A stretch of DNA of 64,000 nt from Corynebacterium sp. p3-SID1145 (GTDB lineage: Bacteria; Actinomycetota; Actinomycetes; Mycobacteriales; Mycobacteriaceae), in contig JALXXC010000004.1 in assembly GCA_025144245.1 (NCBI GenBank), forward strand, positions 124,001-188,000. The letters are read 5' to 3'. Made by a program: the position numbers and the translations under genes. Positions 37,833 through 46,112 of this stretch are shown piece by piece. Under the pieces are notes generated by a model that was not told where the DNA came from, ran no database searches, and was given only the letters and a program-made list of their open reading frames with translations. Position 1 is the stretch's first letter, and each line of letters opens with the position of its first letter.

Positions 37833-38792
37833 ATGGCTAAGCCGTACGAACGCCCAGACAAGCAGAAGAGCAACAAGAAGGGCGCCACCAAGGGTTCCGG
37901 TGGCCAGCGCCGTCGCGGACTGGCCGGCAAGGGCCCGACCCCGAAGGCCGAGGACCGCATCTACCACTCCGCGCACAAGAAGAAGCTGGAGCGGCAGCGC
38001 CGGGATTCGGGCCGCCACGAGCGCGAGCAGTCCGATCTGGTGGTGGGCCGCAACCCGGTGATCGAGTGCCTGCAGGCGAAGGTGCCGGCAGAGGCCCTCA
38101 TTGTTGCGCAGGGTACCGGCCACGACGACCGTCTGAGCGAGGCTGTCCTCATCGCCAACACCCGCCAGATCCCCGTCCACGAGGTGCCGCGCCGGGATCT
38201 GGACGCGATGACGGGCAATGGCCTGCACCAGGGCATCGGCCTGAAGATCCAGCCGTACAAGTACGCCGATGTCTTCGACCTGATCGCCTCGGTGAAGGAA
38301 CGCAACCAGACCGGAATGTTCGTCGTGTTGGACAACATCACGGACCCGCGCAACCTTGGTGCGGTGATCCGTTCGACGGCGGCGTTCGGCGGCCACGGCG
38401 TGATCATTCCGGAGCGTCGTTCGGCGCAGGTCACGGGTGTCGCATGGCGCACCTCCGCCGGTACGGCTGCGCGCCTGCCTGTCGCCCGCGCGACGAATAT
38501 CACGCGCACGATCAAGCAGTTCAAGGACAACGGCTACATGGTCGTGGGCCTCGACGCAGGCGGCGAGCACACTCTGGACACTTTCCACGCGGCGACGGAT
38601 CCGGTGGTCATCGTCGTCGGTTCCGAGGGCAAGGGTATCTCCCGTCTGGTGCGCGAGAATTGCGACGTCATCATGTCCATTCCCACCGAAGATTGGGTGG
38701 AGTCCCTCAACGCGTCCGTCGCGGCGGGTGTCGTGCTCAGCGAGTTCGCGCGCCAGCGGCGGGTTTCCAACGGGACCCCGGGCAGCGACTAG
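37833..38792 (+). CDS. rlmB: 23S rRNA (guanosine-2'-O-)-methyltransferase RlmB
   Basis: This SpoU-family enzyme methylates the 23S rRNA peptidyl-transferase loop. The 319 residues have a Lys/Arg-rich N-terminal extension of about 65 residues, a substrate-binding domain ([20 protein letters not shown]), and the knotted SPOUT motifs [38 protein letters not shown] and [19 protein letters not shown]. It sits immediately after cysS, as in other actinobacteria. A CTCCCC-aggc-GGGGAG hairpin follows at 38823-38838. Confidence 0.93.
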   Translation: MAKPYERPDKQKSNKKGATKGSGGQRRRGLAGKGPTPKAEDRIYHSAHKKKLERQRRDSGRHEREQSDLVVGRNPVIECLQAKVPAEALIVAQGTGHDDRLSEAVLIANTRQIPVHEVPRRDLDAMTGNGLHQGIGLKIQPYKYADVFDLIASVKERNQTGMFVVLDNITDPRNLGAVIRSTAAFGGHGVIIPERRSAQVTGVAWRTSAGTAARLPVARATNITRTIKQFKDNGYMVVGLDAGGEHTLDTFHAATDPVVIVVGSEGKGISRLVRENCDVIMSIPTEDWVESLNASVAAGVVLSEFARQRRVSNGTPGSD

Positions 38793-38865
38793 ACATCGCC
38801 TTCTGAGTCCGGCAGGCGCGGCCTCCCCAGGCGGGGAGAGGGCCGGGAAAGAGTGAGGTCGTTTG

Positions 38866-39011
38866 TCATGAACTGCTTGCGATGATCTCGTCGGCATGAA
38901 CTGTTTTGCATGAATCGAGTAGCGGGTGGTCACTGCACAGCCCCGCCTAGGACTGTTGTCGGTTCATGCAGACCGATTCATGCCGATTGTTTCTCGGCAA
39001 TCGAATCATGC
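38866..39011. repeat. Inverted array of 14-bp-spaced GCATGAA sites
   Basis: The 243-base gap between two convergent genes (38793-39035) holds three forward sites (TCATGAA 38866, GCATGAA 38894 and 38908) and three mirrored sites (TTCATGC 38963 and 38977, ATCATGC 39005). The steps are 28 and 14 bases on one side and 14 and 28 on the other, so the whole is an imperfect inverted repeat with arms of about 55 bases. A degenerate unit (CGATGAT) fills the 14-base position near 38880. No protein frame is present. Confidence 0.7.
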
Positions 39012-39035
39012 CGAGGAAGCATGTAGGACCAACTC

Positions 39036-39914
39036 CTACAGCCCGAAGAAGCGGGTGACGAGCTCCGCTCCCACCACCTTGTCCGTCCCCGACCCGATTT
39101 TCTCGTCCAGCTGCTTTGGGCTGGGCACGAGGTGGCCCATGCCTTCGATGGACCACAACTCGACAGGCGCGGCCTGCTGAGGGGAGCCGGAAGATTCGAC
39201 GCGGGCGGAATCGGCGCGGGCGGGGGAGCCGGGCACGCCGGGGCCGAAGCGGTCGATGCGCACGCCGTCACGTGAAGCCGAGGTGCAGTGGCCGGGGTTC
39301 AAGCCGTTGAGCTCGGCGAAAAAGCGGGCGGAGTCGATCGCGGACCGGGCAGTGCCGCGGTTGGCGTCGCCGATGCCGGACTGGCCGCCTTCGTAGGGCA
39401 CGAGCGGGTCGGCGGTGCCTTGCACGCACAGCACCGGTGTGGGGACCCAACCTGGGGTTAGGGCGGCCATTTCGGGCAGCAGGTTGTCGTCGGTGGGCCA
39501 GGCGGCACCGAAGCAGGCGATGCCGGACAGCACTCCGGGGCGCTCGAGTGCGAAGCGCTGGATCATGGCGCCGCCGTTGGAGAACCCGCACCCGATCACG
39601 GGTCCGTCGGAGTGGGGGAGGAGGGCGGAGAGGAAGGAGGAGTCGTCGATACGCAGTTGGCGTGCTTTTTCCTGGAAGCCGACGCGGTGGTCGTTGAAAT
39701 GCCTGTCGACCCCATCCGGGTAGATTACCGTGCACCCGCGGTCCGCGAGCGCGTCGAATGTGTTGCCCGTGAACCGGCGGGCGACGCTGCCTGACTGGAG
39801 CGAACCGTGCAGGAAAAGGACCACGGGGGCGCCGGGTCGGGGGTTGTCGGGGAGCACTTCGGTGAAGCGGCGCTGCACGCCACCGTGCTCGAGGGTGCGA
39901 CGGTTCACAATCAC
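39036..39914 (-). CDS. PHB-depolymerase-like (LpqC-type) esterase
   Basis: This 292-residue alpha/beta hydrolase runs from a GTG near 39914 (or 39908, MNRRTLEHGG). VLFLHGSLQSGS forms the oxyanion region, GCGFSNGGAMIQRFA contains the Gly-x-Ser-x-Gly nucleophile, GTADPLVPYEGG the acid, and IEGMGHLVPSP the histidine. This is the poly(3-hydroxybutyrate) depolymerase/feruloyl esterase family. No clear signal peptide is seen, so it is probably cytoplasmic. It is divergent from ipsA with 18 bases between starts. Confidence 0.85.
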   Translation of the reverse strand: MIVNRRTLEHGGVQRRFTEVLPDNPRPGAPVVLFLHGSLQSGSVARRFTGNTFDALADRGCTVIYPDGVDRHFNDHRVGFQEKARQLRIDDSSFLSALLPHSDGPVIGCGFSNGGAMIQRFALERPGVLSGIACFGAAWPTDDNLLPEMAALTPGWVPTPVLCVQGTADPLVPYEGGQSGIGDANRGTARSAIDSARFFAELNGLNPGHCTSASRDGVRIDRFGPGVPGSPARADSARVESSGSPQQAAPVELWSIEGMGHLVPSPKQLDEKIGSGTDKVVGAELVTRFFGL

Positions 39915-39932
39915 GCTGTATAGAGTAGCTGC

Positions 39933-41045
39933 ATGGCGCAAAGACGGGGCACGCTGGCATCGATCGCGGCGGAGGTGGGGGTGTCCCGCACGACGGTGTC
40001 GAATGCGTACAACCACCCGGATCAGTTGTCGCCGGAGCTGCGGGAGCGGATCCTGGCGGTGGCGCGGGCGCGGGGCTACACGGGGCCGGACCCGACGGCG
40101 CGGAGCCTGCGGACGCGCCAGGCGGGGGCCGTCGGGGTGATCTTGACGGAGCATTTGGGCTACGCGTTTGAGGACCAGGCGTCGATTGATTTCCTGGCTG
40201 GGCTGTCGGAGAGCTCTGCGGGGGCGGGCACGGCCCTGACGCTCATTCCGCTCGGCCCGAACCAGGGCACGGGAATCAGCCCGCTCATTGCGGGCGCGCT
40301 TGTCGACGCCTTCGTCGTCTACTCCGTCCCCCAGTCCGAGCCCCATCTCGCGGCAGTGCGCGCCCGCGGGGTGCCGGTGGTGGTGTGCGATCAGCCGTAC
40401 CCGTCCGGCGGCGGCGCGTATGTGGGTATCGACGACGCGGAGGCGGTCAAGCCGGCGGCACGGGCGCTGGTGGAGGCGGGGCATGAGCGGATCGGGATCG
40501 TCGGCAAGCGGCTGTTCAGCGACGAGTCCCGCGAGGGTGCCGTCACCCCGGCGGAGGTCGCGTCTGCCGACATGCACGTCCAGCGCGGCCGCATCCAGGG
40601 GGCGCTGGAGGTGTTCGCGGAGGCGGGCATCTCAGAGGTGCCCATCGTGACGCGGCACTTCAACGACCACGCCTCAGCAGTCGATGCCGCACGCGCGCTT
40701 TTCGATGCCTCCCCCCACCTCACCGCCGTCCTCTGCACCACCGACTCAATGGCGTTGGGGGTGCTGGACTACTGCGCCCGGGCGGGCCTCCACGTGCCCG
40801 GCGATGTGTCCGTCACGGGTTTCGACGGCGTTGAACAAGCGCTCGCCCGGGGACTCACGACAGTCGTGCAGCCCAACAAGCTCAAAGGGGAGACCGTGGG
40901 GAAGGTGCTCACCGAGCTGACCGAGCTGACCGAGCTGACCGAGCTGACCGAAGCCGCGGGGGAAGCAGAAGCAACGCCGCCGCGCATTCTTCTGCCGACG
41001 GAATTCAGCCGCGGGCAGACTGTCGCGCCGCCGCGAGCTCGGTGA
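39933..41045 (+). CDS. ipsA: LacI-family regulator, IpsA-like
   Basis: A DNA-binding repressor/activator of 370 residues. The HTH (TLASIAAEVGVSRTTVSNAY) is at 7-26, the hinge ends TARSLRT, and the effector domain follows (AVGVILTEHLGYAFEDQASI, HERIGIVGKR, TAVLCTTDSMALGVL, VSVTGFDG). The neighbourhood with otsB, otsA and thrE is that of IpsA, the inositol-responsive regulator of ino1 in C. glutamicum; the symbol rests on that context. TAGAGT ends 6 bases before ATG (leaderless). A run of LTE repeats near the end comes from five 9-base units (40908-40952). Its 3' end overlaps otsB by 41 bases, convergently. Confidence 0.78.
   Translation: MAQRRGTLASIAAEVGVSRTTVSNAYNHPDQLSPELRERILAVARARGYTGPDPTARSLRTRQAGAVGVILTEHLGYAFEDQASIDFLAGLSESSAGAGTALTLIPLGPNQGTGISPLIAGALVDAFVVYSVPQSEPHLAAVRARGVPVVVCDQPYPSGGGAYVGIDDAEAVKPAARALVEAGHERIGIVGKRLFSDESREGAVTPAEVASADMHVQRGRIQGALEVFAEAGISEVPIVTRHFNDHASAVDAARALFDASPHLTAVLCTTDSMALGVLDYCARAGLHVPGDVSVTGFDGVEQALARGLTTVVQPNKLKGETVGKVLTELTELTELTELTEAAGEAEATPPRILLPTEFSRGQTVAPPRAR
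40908..40952 (+). repeat. Five 9-bp tandem repeats inside ipsA
   Basis: CTGACCGAG is repeated almost perfectly (first unit CTCACCGAG, last ends GAA), encoding Leu-Thr-Glu five times. Copy number changes keep the frame. Confidence 0.9.
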
Positions 41046-41832
41046 GGAAATCCGCGACCTCGGCGACGGAGCCGAGCTGGTGGCTCGCGGCAGTGGCAGT
41101 GGTTGAGCATGCGGCAGGAGCAGCGGCGCCGGAAGCCTTGGCGGGCCGGACCTTGACGCCGACATCTGGTCCCGCACTCGCGCCCGCGCCCGCACCCGTG
41201 TCGAGGACTTCGAGCGCGGTCTCGTCGGTTACGTCGTCGCCGGCGAACAAGGTCGCTGCGTACCGGGTCTTCTCGGCGGCGAGCCAGGTGCCCTTCGTGA
41301 TGTCGACGGCGGAGAACTCCAGAACGTTGTGTCCGGGCGTGACGGGTCGGCCGTCCGTGGGGATCTCCCTGGCCCGCGCGAGGAGCGAGGCGGCGGTGTC
41401 GGGGTCGGCGGCGGCGAGTTTCGCCACGTGCAGGACGCGCTGGTAGGGCTTGATTTCGATGAAGGCGGAGGGGTGGGCGTCGATAAGCGGGGCGAGTTCG
41501 TCCTGGATCCGCGCGAGGTACGCGCGGTCGTCGTCGCTGAGTGTGGGCCCGCCTGAGGCCGGTTCGGCGCCGTGCGAACCGACGAGGGTGACGGGCGGGC
41601 CGAGCGGGCAGACCCGGCGCAGTCCGTCGAGGTGGCGGCCCGAGAGAATGGCGACGCCCGTGCCCGGCAGCCCGGCGAGGGTCTCCAGCGCGGCAAGCGC
41701 GCGCGGGTCGGGGGTGACGGCGTACGCGTCGGTGCCCAGGGGACAGATGGTGCCGTCGAAATCCATGCAGACCAGCAACGTTTCAGCGCCGGCGAGGCGG
41801 TCGAGGGCGGTGCGCGGGTCGGGCAGCGTCAT
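41005..41832 (-). CDS. otsB: Trehalose-6-phosphate phosphatase
   Basis: It removes phosphate from trehalose 6-phosphate. The 275 residues show the HAD motif LVCMDFDGTICPL (nucleophile and acid Asp) at about 17-29, VAILSGRHLDGL, SHGAEPASGG, and the late motif LFAGDDVTDETALEVL. ATG 41832 overlaps the lipoprotein stop by 4 bases (ATGA). With otsA and the two small genes it forms one minus-strand operon. A late insert (GAGAGASAGPDVGV) is Gly/Ala-rich. A CGTCGATAAGC word lies at 41478-41488. Confidence 0.93.
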   Translation of the reverse strand: MTLPDPRTALDRLAGAETLLVCMDFDGTICPLGTDAYAVTPDPRALAALETLAGLPGTGVAILSGRHLDGLRRVCPLGPPVTLVGSHGAEPASGGPTLSDDDRAYLARIQDELAPLIDAHPSAFIEIKPYQRVLHVAKLAAADPDTAASLLARAREIPTDGRPVTPGHNVLEFSAVDITKGTWLAAEKTRYAATLFAGDDVTDETALEVLDTGAGAGASAGPDVGVKVRPAKASGAAAPAACSTTATAASHQLGSVAEVADFLTELAAARQSARG

Positions 41833-42266
41833 TGGGCGACCAACTTGATGGTGGGGCGGTCGAGGGCGTCGGAACGCAGCTTGAGGGTGATCACGTCGTC
41901 GGTGAGATGCGCGATGTCGAATTCCGCGCCCTCGGTGAGCAGCCCGGTGAGCTGGTCGTGGACGCGGCGGGAACCGCCGATGCAGTCCTCGCGCACGTCC
42001 CCGACGCGCACCCCCTTGAGACGCACCTCGCCGTCGCTGATGTCCGCTCCGGCCTGCAGGGGCGCGCAGGCGGTGCGCGCGGTGAGCGACTCTGCACCGA
42101 AGACGACGAGTGCGCGGCCCGCTGCGTCGGCGGGCACAGCACCGGGGGTGTCGGGGTCGGTGTAGACGGCCGTGACTTCCCACGTGCGTCCACCCAGGAC
42201 GTGGTCGGGGGCGGGGGAGCAGCCGGCGAGCAACAGGCAGGCGGCTACCGGGAGGACGCGTTTCAT
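41829..42266 (-). CDS. META/HslJ-like lipoprotein between otsA and otsB
   Basis: A 145-residue lipoprotein with lipobox LLAGC (residues about 12-16). The mature domain has WEVTAVYTDP, ALVVFGAESLTARTACAPLQ and GEVRLKGVRVG, resembling the META/HslJ fold with its TACAP-like cysteine loop. It overlaps otsB and otsA by 4 bases each. The tight overlaps mean it is translated with the trehalose genes; a role in envelope stress or trehalose mycolate handling is only a guess. Confidence 0.75.
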   Translation of the reverse strand: MKRVLPVAACLLLAGCSPAPDHVLGGRTWEVTAVYTDPDTPGAVPADAAGRALVVFGAESLTARTACAPLQAGADISDGEVRLKGVRVGDVREDCIGGSRRVHDQLTGLLTEGAEFDIAHLTDDVITLKLRSDALDRPTIKLVAQ

Positions 42267-43573
42267 CGCTCCACCTCCCGCAGCGCGCCGAGGAATGAAT
42301 CGGCCCAGTGCGCGACATCGTGCTCGAGGACCTGCGCATTCATGGCCAGCATGGCATCTCGCGCCTCAGGGCTATTTTGCTTGTCGACGGCCCCCATAAT
42401 CGCCCCTTTCACCGACTCAATGTCGAACGGGTTGCACAGGTGCGCCCGGTCCAGCTCCACTGCCGCGCCGGCGAACTCGGACAGCACGAGTGCGCCGCTG
42501 CCGTCCGGGTGACAGGCGACGTACTCCTTGGCCACGAGATTCATTCCGTCCTTGAACGGGGTGACCAGCATGATGTCGGCGGCGGAGTAGTAGTCCCGCA
42601 GCTGGGACTTGGGCACCGAGTGGTGCTCATAGTGCACGACCGGGTTGCCGAGCTTCCCGTACCGGCCGTTGATGCGCCCGACCGCCTCTTCTACGCCCGC
42701 GCGGGTTTTCTTGTAGCTGGCGATGCGCTCACGCGATGGTGTGGCTACCTGGATCATGGCGACGGACTCGAGGCGGCCTTCGTCGAGAAGCTCTTCGACC
42801 GCGGTGAGGCGCTGCAGGATGCCCTTGGTGTAATCGAGCCGGTCCACGCCCAGCATCAAGGTGCGGGGGTTGGCGACGGAGCCGCGGACCTCGGCGATTG
42901 CGTTGTCGCCGGCACGCGCGAAGCCCGACGTGTCGATTGAGATGGGGAACGTGCCTGTACGCGGCGCCGCGGTGGCGAGTTCCCGGAAGTTGGCTTCGTC
43001 GCGCGTGCGCTGGAAACCGATCAGGTCGGCGCCTTCCAGGCCGCGGAGGACCTCGTCGCGCCACGGCAACTGCCGGAACAAGTCCGGAGCAGGGAAGGGG
43101 ATGTGCAAGAAGAACCCGATGGTCACGTCCGGGCGGAGCTCGCGCAGTATGCCCGGGACGAGCTGGAGCTGGTAATCCTGCACCCAGACGGTGGCGCCTT
43201 CCGCCGCGACATCGGCCGCCGCGCGCGCGAATTTCTCGTTGACCGAGCGGTACTGCTGCCACCAGGAGCGGTGGTAGATCGGGGTGACGATCAGGTCGTG
43301 GTACAGCGGCCAGAGCGTGGAATTGGAGAAGCCCTCGTAGAAGAGGTGGTAGTCATCGTCGTCAAGCTGCACGGGGCGGAGAGTGACGCCGTCGTTGTCG
43401 AACGGCTCGAAGCTCGCTCCCGGCTCCCCGGGCCAGCCAACCCAGCAGCCCTGATTCGCCTTGAGTACGGGCGACAAAGCCGCCACGAGTCCGCCCGGCG
43501 ACGCCACCCACTTCCCGCCGACATGGTCGACCGGCAAGCGGTTGGCGACGACGACGAACTGGCTATCCCTCAT
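42263..43573 (-). CDS. otsA: Trehalose-6-phosphate synthase
   Basis: This glycosyltransferase family 20 enzyme joins UDP-glucose and glucose-6-phosphate. The 436 residues, shorter than the usual 470 or so, have FVVVANRLPVD at the N-terminus, ASPGGLVAAL, WVGWPGEPG, VWVQDYQLQLVPGILRE, FFLHIPFPAPDLFRQLPWR, LIGFQRTRDEANF, GVDRLDYTKGILQRL and the late TPFKDGMNLVAKEYVA. The missing residues lie mainly around FPISIDTSGFA. Its start overlaps the end of the Lys-rich gene by 11 bases. Confidence 0.94.
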   Translation of the reverse strand: MRDSQFVVVANRLPVDHVGGKWVASPGGLVAALSPVLKANQGCWVGWPGEPGASFEPFDNDGVTLRPVQLDDDDYHLFYEGFSNSTLWPLYHDLIVTPIYHRSWWQQYRSVNEKFARAAADVAAEGATVWVQDYQLQLVPGILRELRPDVTIGFFLHIPFPAPDLFRQLPWRDEVLRGLEGADLIGFQRTRDEANFRELATAAPRTGTFPISIDTSGFARAGDNAIAEVRGSVANPRTLMLGVDRLDYTKGILQRLTAVEELLDEGRLESVAMIQVATPSRERIASYKKTRAGVEEAVGRINGRYGKLGNPVVHYEHHSVPKSQLRDYYSAADIMLVTPFKDGMNLVAKEYVACHPDGSGALVLSEFAGAAVELDRAHLCNPFDIESVKGAIMGAVDKQNSPEARDAMLAMNAQVLEHDVAHWADSFLGALREVER

Positions 43574-43988
43574 CGCTGGACGACTTCTTGGCTGCCTTCT
43601 TCGTGGTCTTCTTAGCGGCTTTTTTCGCCGTCTTCTTCGTGGTCTTTTTAGTGGACTTCTTCTTCGAAGCCTTCTTGGCGGTCTTCTTCGTCGCCTTTTT
43701 CTTGGCTGCCTTCTTCGTGGACTTCTTCTTCGCAGCCTTCTTAGTGGCTTTCTTCGCGGAGGAGCCTTCCTCCTCAGCCTCGGCGATCTCGGCCTCGAAG
43801 TCCTCTGCGAACTGCTTGTACACCAAGCCCTGGGGCTCGATGCCGAGCATGCACATGAGCGTCACACCGTCGACAAGATCTTCCGCGTACGTGGACACGA
43901 TCCGGCGCGCGCCGGAGGCCGTCTGCTCCTCGACCGTGTGGACGGCTGCATCCGGGTTGGGGCGGCTGTCGGTGATCTTTGGGGGCAC
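43563..43988 (-). CDS. Protein with histone-H1-like lysine tail
   Basis: The 141 residues comprise an N-terminal domain of about 65 residues (PNPDAAVHTVEEQTASGARR, VDGVTLMCMLGIEP), an acidic stretch (EAEIAEAEEEG), and a tail of Lys, Ala and Thr repeats of the KKATKKAAKKKSTKK kind that fills residues about 75-138. The tail resembles eukaryotic H1 and bacterial Hc1/HupB tails and could bind DNA or RNA. The N-domain is not recognised. Position immediately upstream of otsA matches a conserved corynebacterial hypothetical gene. Confidence 0.75.
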   Translation of the reverse strand: MPPKITDSRPNPDAAVHTVEEQTASGARRIVSTYAEDLVDGVTLMCMLGIEPQGLVYKQFAEDFEAEIAEAEEEGSSAKKATKKAAKKKSTKKAAKKKATKKTAKKASKKKSTKKTTKKTAKKAAKKTTKKAAKKSSSDEG

Positions 43989-44036
43989 GAAAAACCTCCT
44001 GAGGGTCTTGCCTGGCGGTGAACAGTAATGACCCGT

Positions 44037-45683
44037 CTATTCTACGCCATCGCCGCCTGCGCTGGGCAGCGTCCCTGGACTCTGCTTGCCCGGCTGCTTG
44101 GGGTGCTTCCGCGCCAGCGGGTTCTTGAGGTTCGGGTGCTTCTTGTTGGCTGCCTGTTTCTTCGCCGGCTGCTGCTTGGCCATCTCTTTCTTGGCTTGGT
44201 TCCGGGCGACCTGCTCCGCGCGCAGCTTCGCGGCGGCCTGCTCGGCGCGGCGGATCTGCTGGAACGTGATGCGGCCCGCGGCGCGGAAGGCGCGGTAGGG
44301 GTTGAAGGTCTGCGGGCGGCGGATGCGGCGGGCGATCCACTCGCCGAGAACCACGCCGCCGGAGAGGGCCATGCAGGTGCTCACAGCCAGGAAGATGTTG
44401 TTCAACCCGAGCACAGTCTGGTCGTTGAGCAGGGCGTACATGCCGCGGTAGACACCGGAACCCGGCAGGAACGGCGTGACGCCGGCGACCTCCGTGATCA
44501 ACGGGGCGATCAGGTAGCGGCGGGCGATCAGACCACCGGCGAGACCGACCATGACCGCGCACACCGCAGTGGCGAAAAGGCGCCCAGAACCGAACGGGAT
44601 GAGGAAGGCGTAGTAGGTGAAACCGCCGAAGAAAGCGGTGGCTGCGGTGGCGATGATCGCCGGTACCTCCGCGTACACGGCGAGGGCGAAGCCGGCGGCG
44701 GCGAAGACCCCGCCCAAACTGCGCACAATCGCGGACTGGTACGTCGGGGTAGGCGGCTGCGTCTCGATCGGTGGCAGACCTGCGCCGAACATGTCCGCCA
44801 CCTGGATGCCGCCAGCCACACCGGCGATGATCGCGCCGGTGAACAAGATGGCCTGGAAGAAGCGGCCGCTGGCGGTGACAGGCGAACCTGTGACCCCGTC
44901 CTGCAGCGACTGGACCAGTGTCAGGCCAGCCAGCAGGACGACGATGCCCGTCGCGATGACTTGGCTGGGCACGATCGTGGTGCCGGCGCGCGTCGCCAGT
45001 GTATAGAAGACCGCCGCCGGCACGGTGGCCACGAAGCCGCCCACGACGCAGTGGTAGAAGTACGGCAGCTGCTTTTTGCCCATCCACGCGTTGATCACTG
45101 TGATGAGGGAAGCGGTGACGGCCCCCAGTGCGGACATAAGCAGGTCGCCGCCGAGCAGGATCGCAATCGCGGCACCCATGAGCGCCCAACCCGCGATGGA
45201 CACCCACTTGGAGTACGGGGGCGGCGCGGCGTCGAGTTCGTCGAGAATCTTCTCCGCGGTCTCCGGCGGGGTGGCGCCCGCACGGATCGAGCGGATCAGG
45301 CGGTCGACCTCCTGGAGTTTGGAGAAATTCTCCGACATGTCCGTGACCACGCGGAAGACGTTCACCGGCTGTTTGCGCACGGTGCCGATCACGGAATTGA
45401 TCGTGATGGTGTTCATCGTGATGTCCACATGGCAGTAGTGCAGACCGTACGAAGACGTCACGGCGTGAATCTGGGCCTTCGCGTCCGAACTGGTCGTGCC
45501 GTTGGAGATAAGGATTTCGCCGACGCGCGCGCCGATCGTCATCACGGCCGCGACCTGGGCGGGGTCTGTCAGGTCGACAGGAGCCAGAACCGACGGCGGC
45601 GGGGACGTGCGCGCTTGGTCGATGGTCGCCACCGGGGTATTGGTGCGCATCGTCTCACGCATATTCTTGAACACCGTTGCCAC
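44037..45683 (-). CDS. thrE: Threonine/serine exporter ThrE
   Basis: An inner-membrane exporter of 548 residues. The N-terminal half has the ThrE signature region (VGEILISNGTTSSDAKAQIH, YCHVDITMNTITINSVIG) and the rest about ten hydrophobic helices (for example AGWALMGAAIAILLGGDLLM, TPFLPGSGVYRGMYALL). A basic Lys/Gln/Pro C-terminal tail of about 80 residues extends past the last helix. The start is GTG 45683, 88 bases from the divergent tRNA-Thr gene. Confidence 0.95.
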   Translation of the reverse strand: MATVFKNMRETMRTNTPVATIDQARTSPPPSVLAPVDLTDPAQVAAVMTIGARVGEILISNGTTSSDAKAQIHAVTSSYGLHYCHVDITMNTITINSVIGTVRKQPVNVFRVVTDMSENFSKLQEVDRLIRSIRAGATPPETAEKILDELDAAPPPYSKWVSIAGWALMGAAIAILLGGDLLMSALGAVTASLITVINAWMGKKQLPYFYHCVVGGFVATVPAAVFYTLATRAGTTIVPSQVIATGIVVLLAGLTLVQSLQDGVTGSPVTASGRFFQAILFTGAIIAGVAGGIQVADMFGAGLPPIETQPPTPTYQSAIVRSLGGVFAAAGFALAVYAEVPAIIATAATAFFGGFTYYAFLIPFGSGRLFATAVCAVMVGLAGGLIARRYLIAPLITEVAGVTPFLPGSGVYRGMYALLNDQTVLGLNNIFLAVSTCMALSGGVVLGEWIARRIRRPQTFNPYRAFRAAGRITFQQIRRAEQAAAKLRAEQVARNQAKKEMAKQQPAKKQAANKKHPNLKNPLARKHPKQPGKQSPGTLPSAGGDGVE

Positions 45684-45731
45684 ACCGTCACACTATCTGT
45701 CCCCGCTGCTCCACGCGAGGAGAGACCCCTT

Positions 45732-45761
45732 TTGTGGACCGGGCTGTTCTGCTTGTAGAAT
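45732..45761 (+). promoter_or_regulatory. Promoter of tRNA-Thr
   Basis: TTGTGG (45732-45737) and TAGAAT (45756-45761) are separated by 18 bases. The mature tRNA starts 11 bases after the -10 hexamer. Confidence 0.6.
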
Positions 45762-45771
45762 CTCGCGCAGT

Positions 45772-45847
45772 GCTGGAGTGGCGCAATCGGTAGCGCAACG
45801 GTCTTGTAAACCGTAGGTTGCGAGTTCAAGTCTCGTCTCCAGCTCCA
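45772..45847 (+). tRNA. tRNA-Thr (anticodon TGT)
   Basis: A complete cloverleaf. The acceptor GCTGGAG pairs with CTCCAGC, the anticodon loop CTTGTAA gives TGT, the T loop contains GTTCAAGTC, and the discriminator T precedes an encoded CCA. It is 76 bases with CCA and ends before a terminator. It reads ACA and, by wobble, other threonine codons. Confidence 0.95.
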
Positions 45848-45853
45848 CGGACA

Positions 45854-45893
45854 CCCCAGTTCAACGTGCACGTTGGCTGGGGTTGACGTTTTT
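45854..45893 (+). terminator. Terminator after tRNA-Thr
   Basis: CCCCAG and CAACGT pair with ACGTTG and CTGGGG (45854-45882), with TTTTT at 45889-45893. Confidence 0.85.
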
Positions 45894-45979
45894 CAGGCGG
45901 AACCGTGGACCGCAGCGGCCGCGTTTTCCGGGCGGCGGTGGAGGGGTCCCGACGAACTCCCCCGCAAGCCAATACAGGG

Positions 45980-46012
45980 GTACAGTGGACGTACAGGAAA
46001 CGTTCAGCCCCC
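45980..46012 (+). promoter_or_regulatory. Three 11-bp direct repeats, candidate PhoR operator
   Basis: GTACAGTGGAC, GTACAGGAAAC and GTTCAGCCCCC follow each other exactly (45980, 45991, 46002), with a further TACAG at 45973. OmpR-type response regulators such as PhoR bind 11-base-period direct repeats, so this is a likely autoregulatory site 100 bases before phoR. Confidence 0.65.
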
Positions 46013-46112
46013 GCTTGTTAAATAGGTCTGTTCCTGCGTGACGTCCGCTCGAAGGCCGACGGGGCCTCGGTTGCCGTAGACGTCACCATGTCCAAGTTGT
46101 GCAAGGAAGAAA

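Noticed and set aside
43563..43988. The Lys-rich gene as a frame artefact of a repeat
   Set aside because: The N-terminal 65 residues are non-repetitive, the gene overlaps otsA as operon genes do, and gene order supports it.
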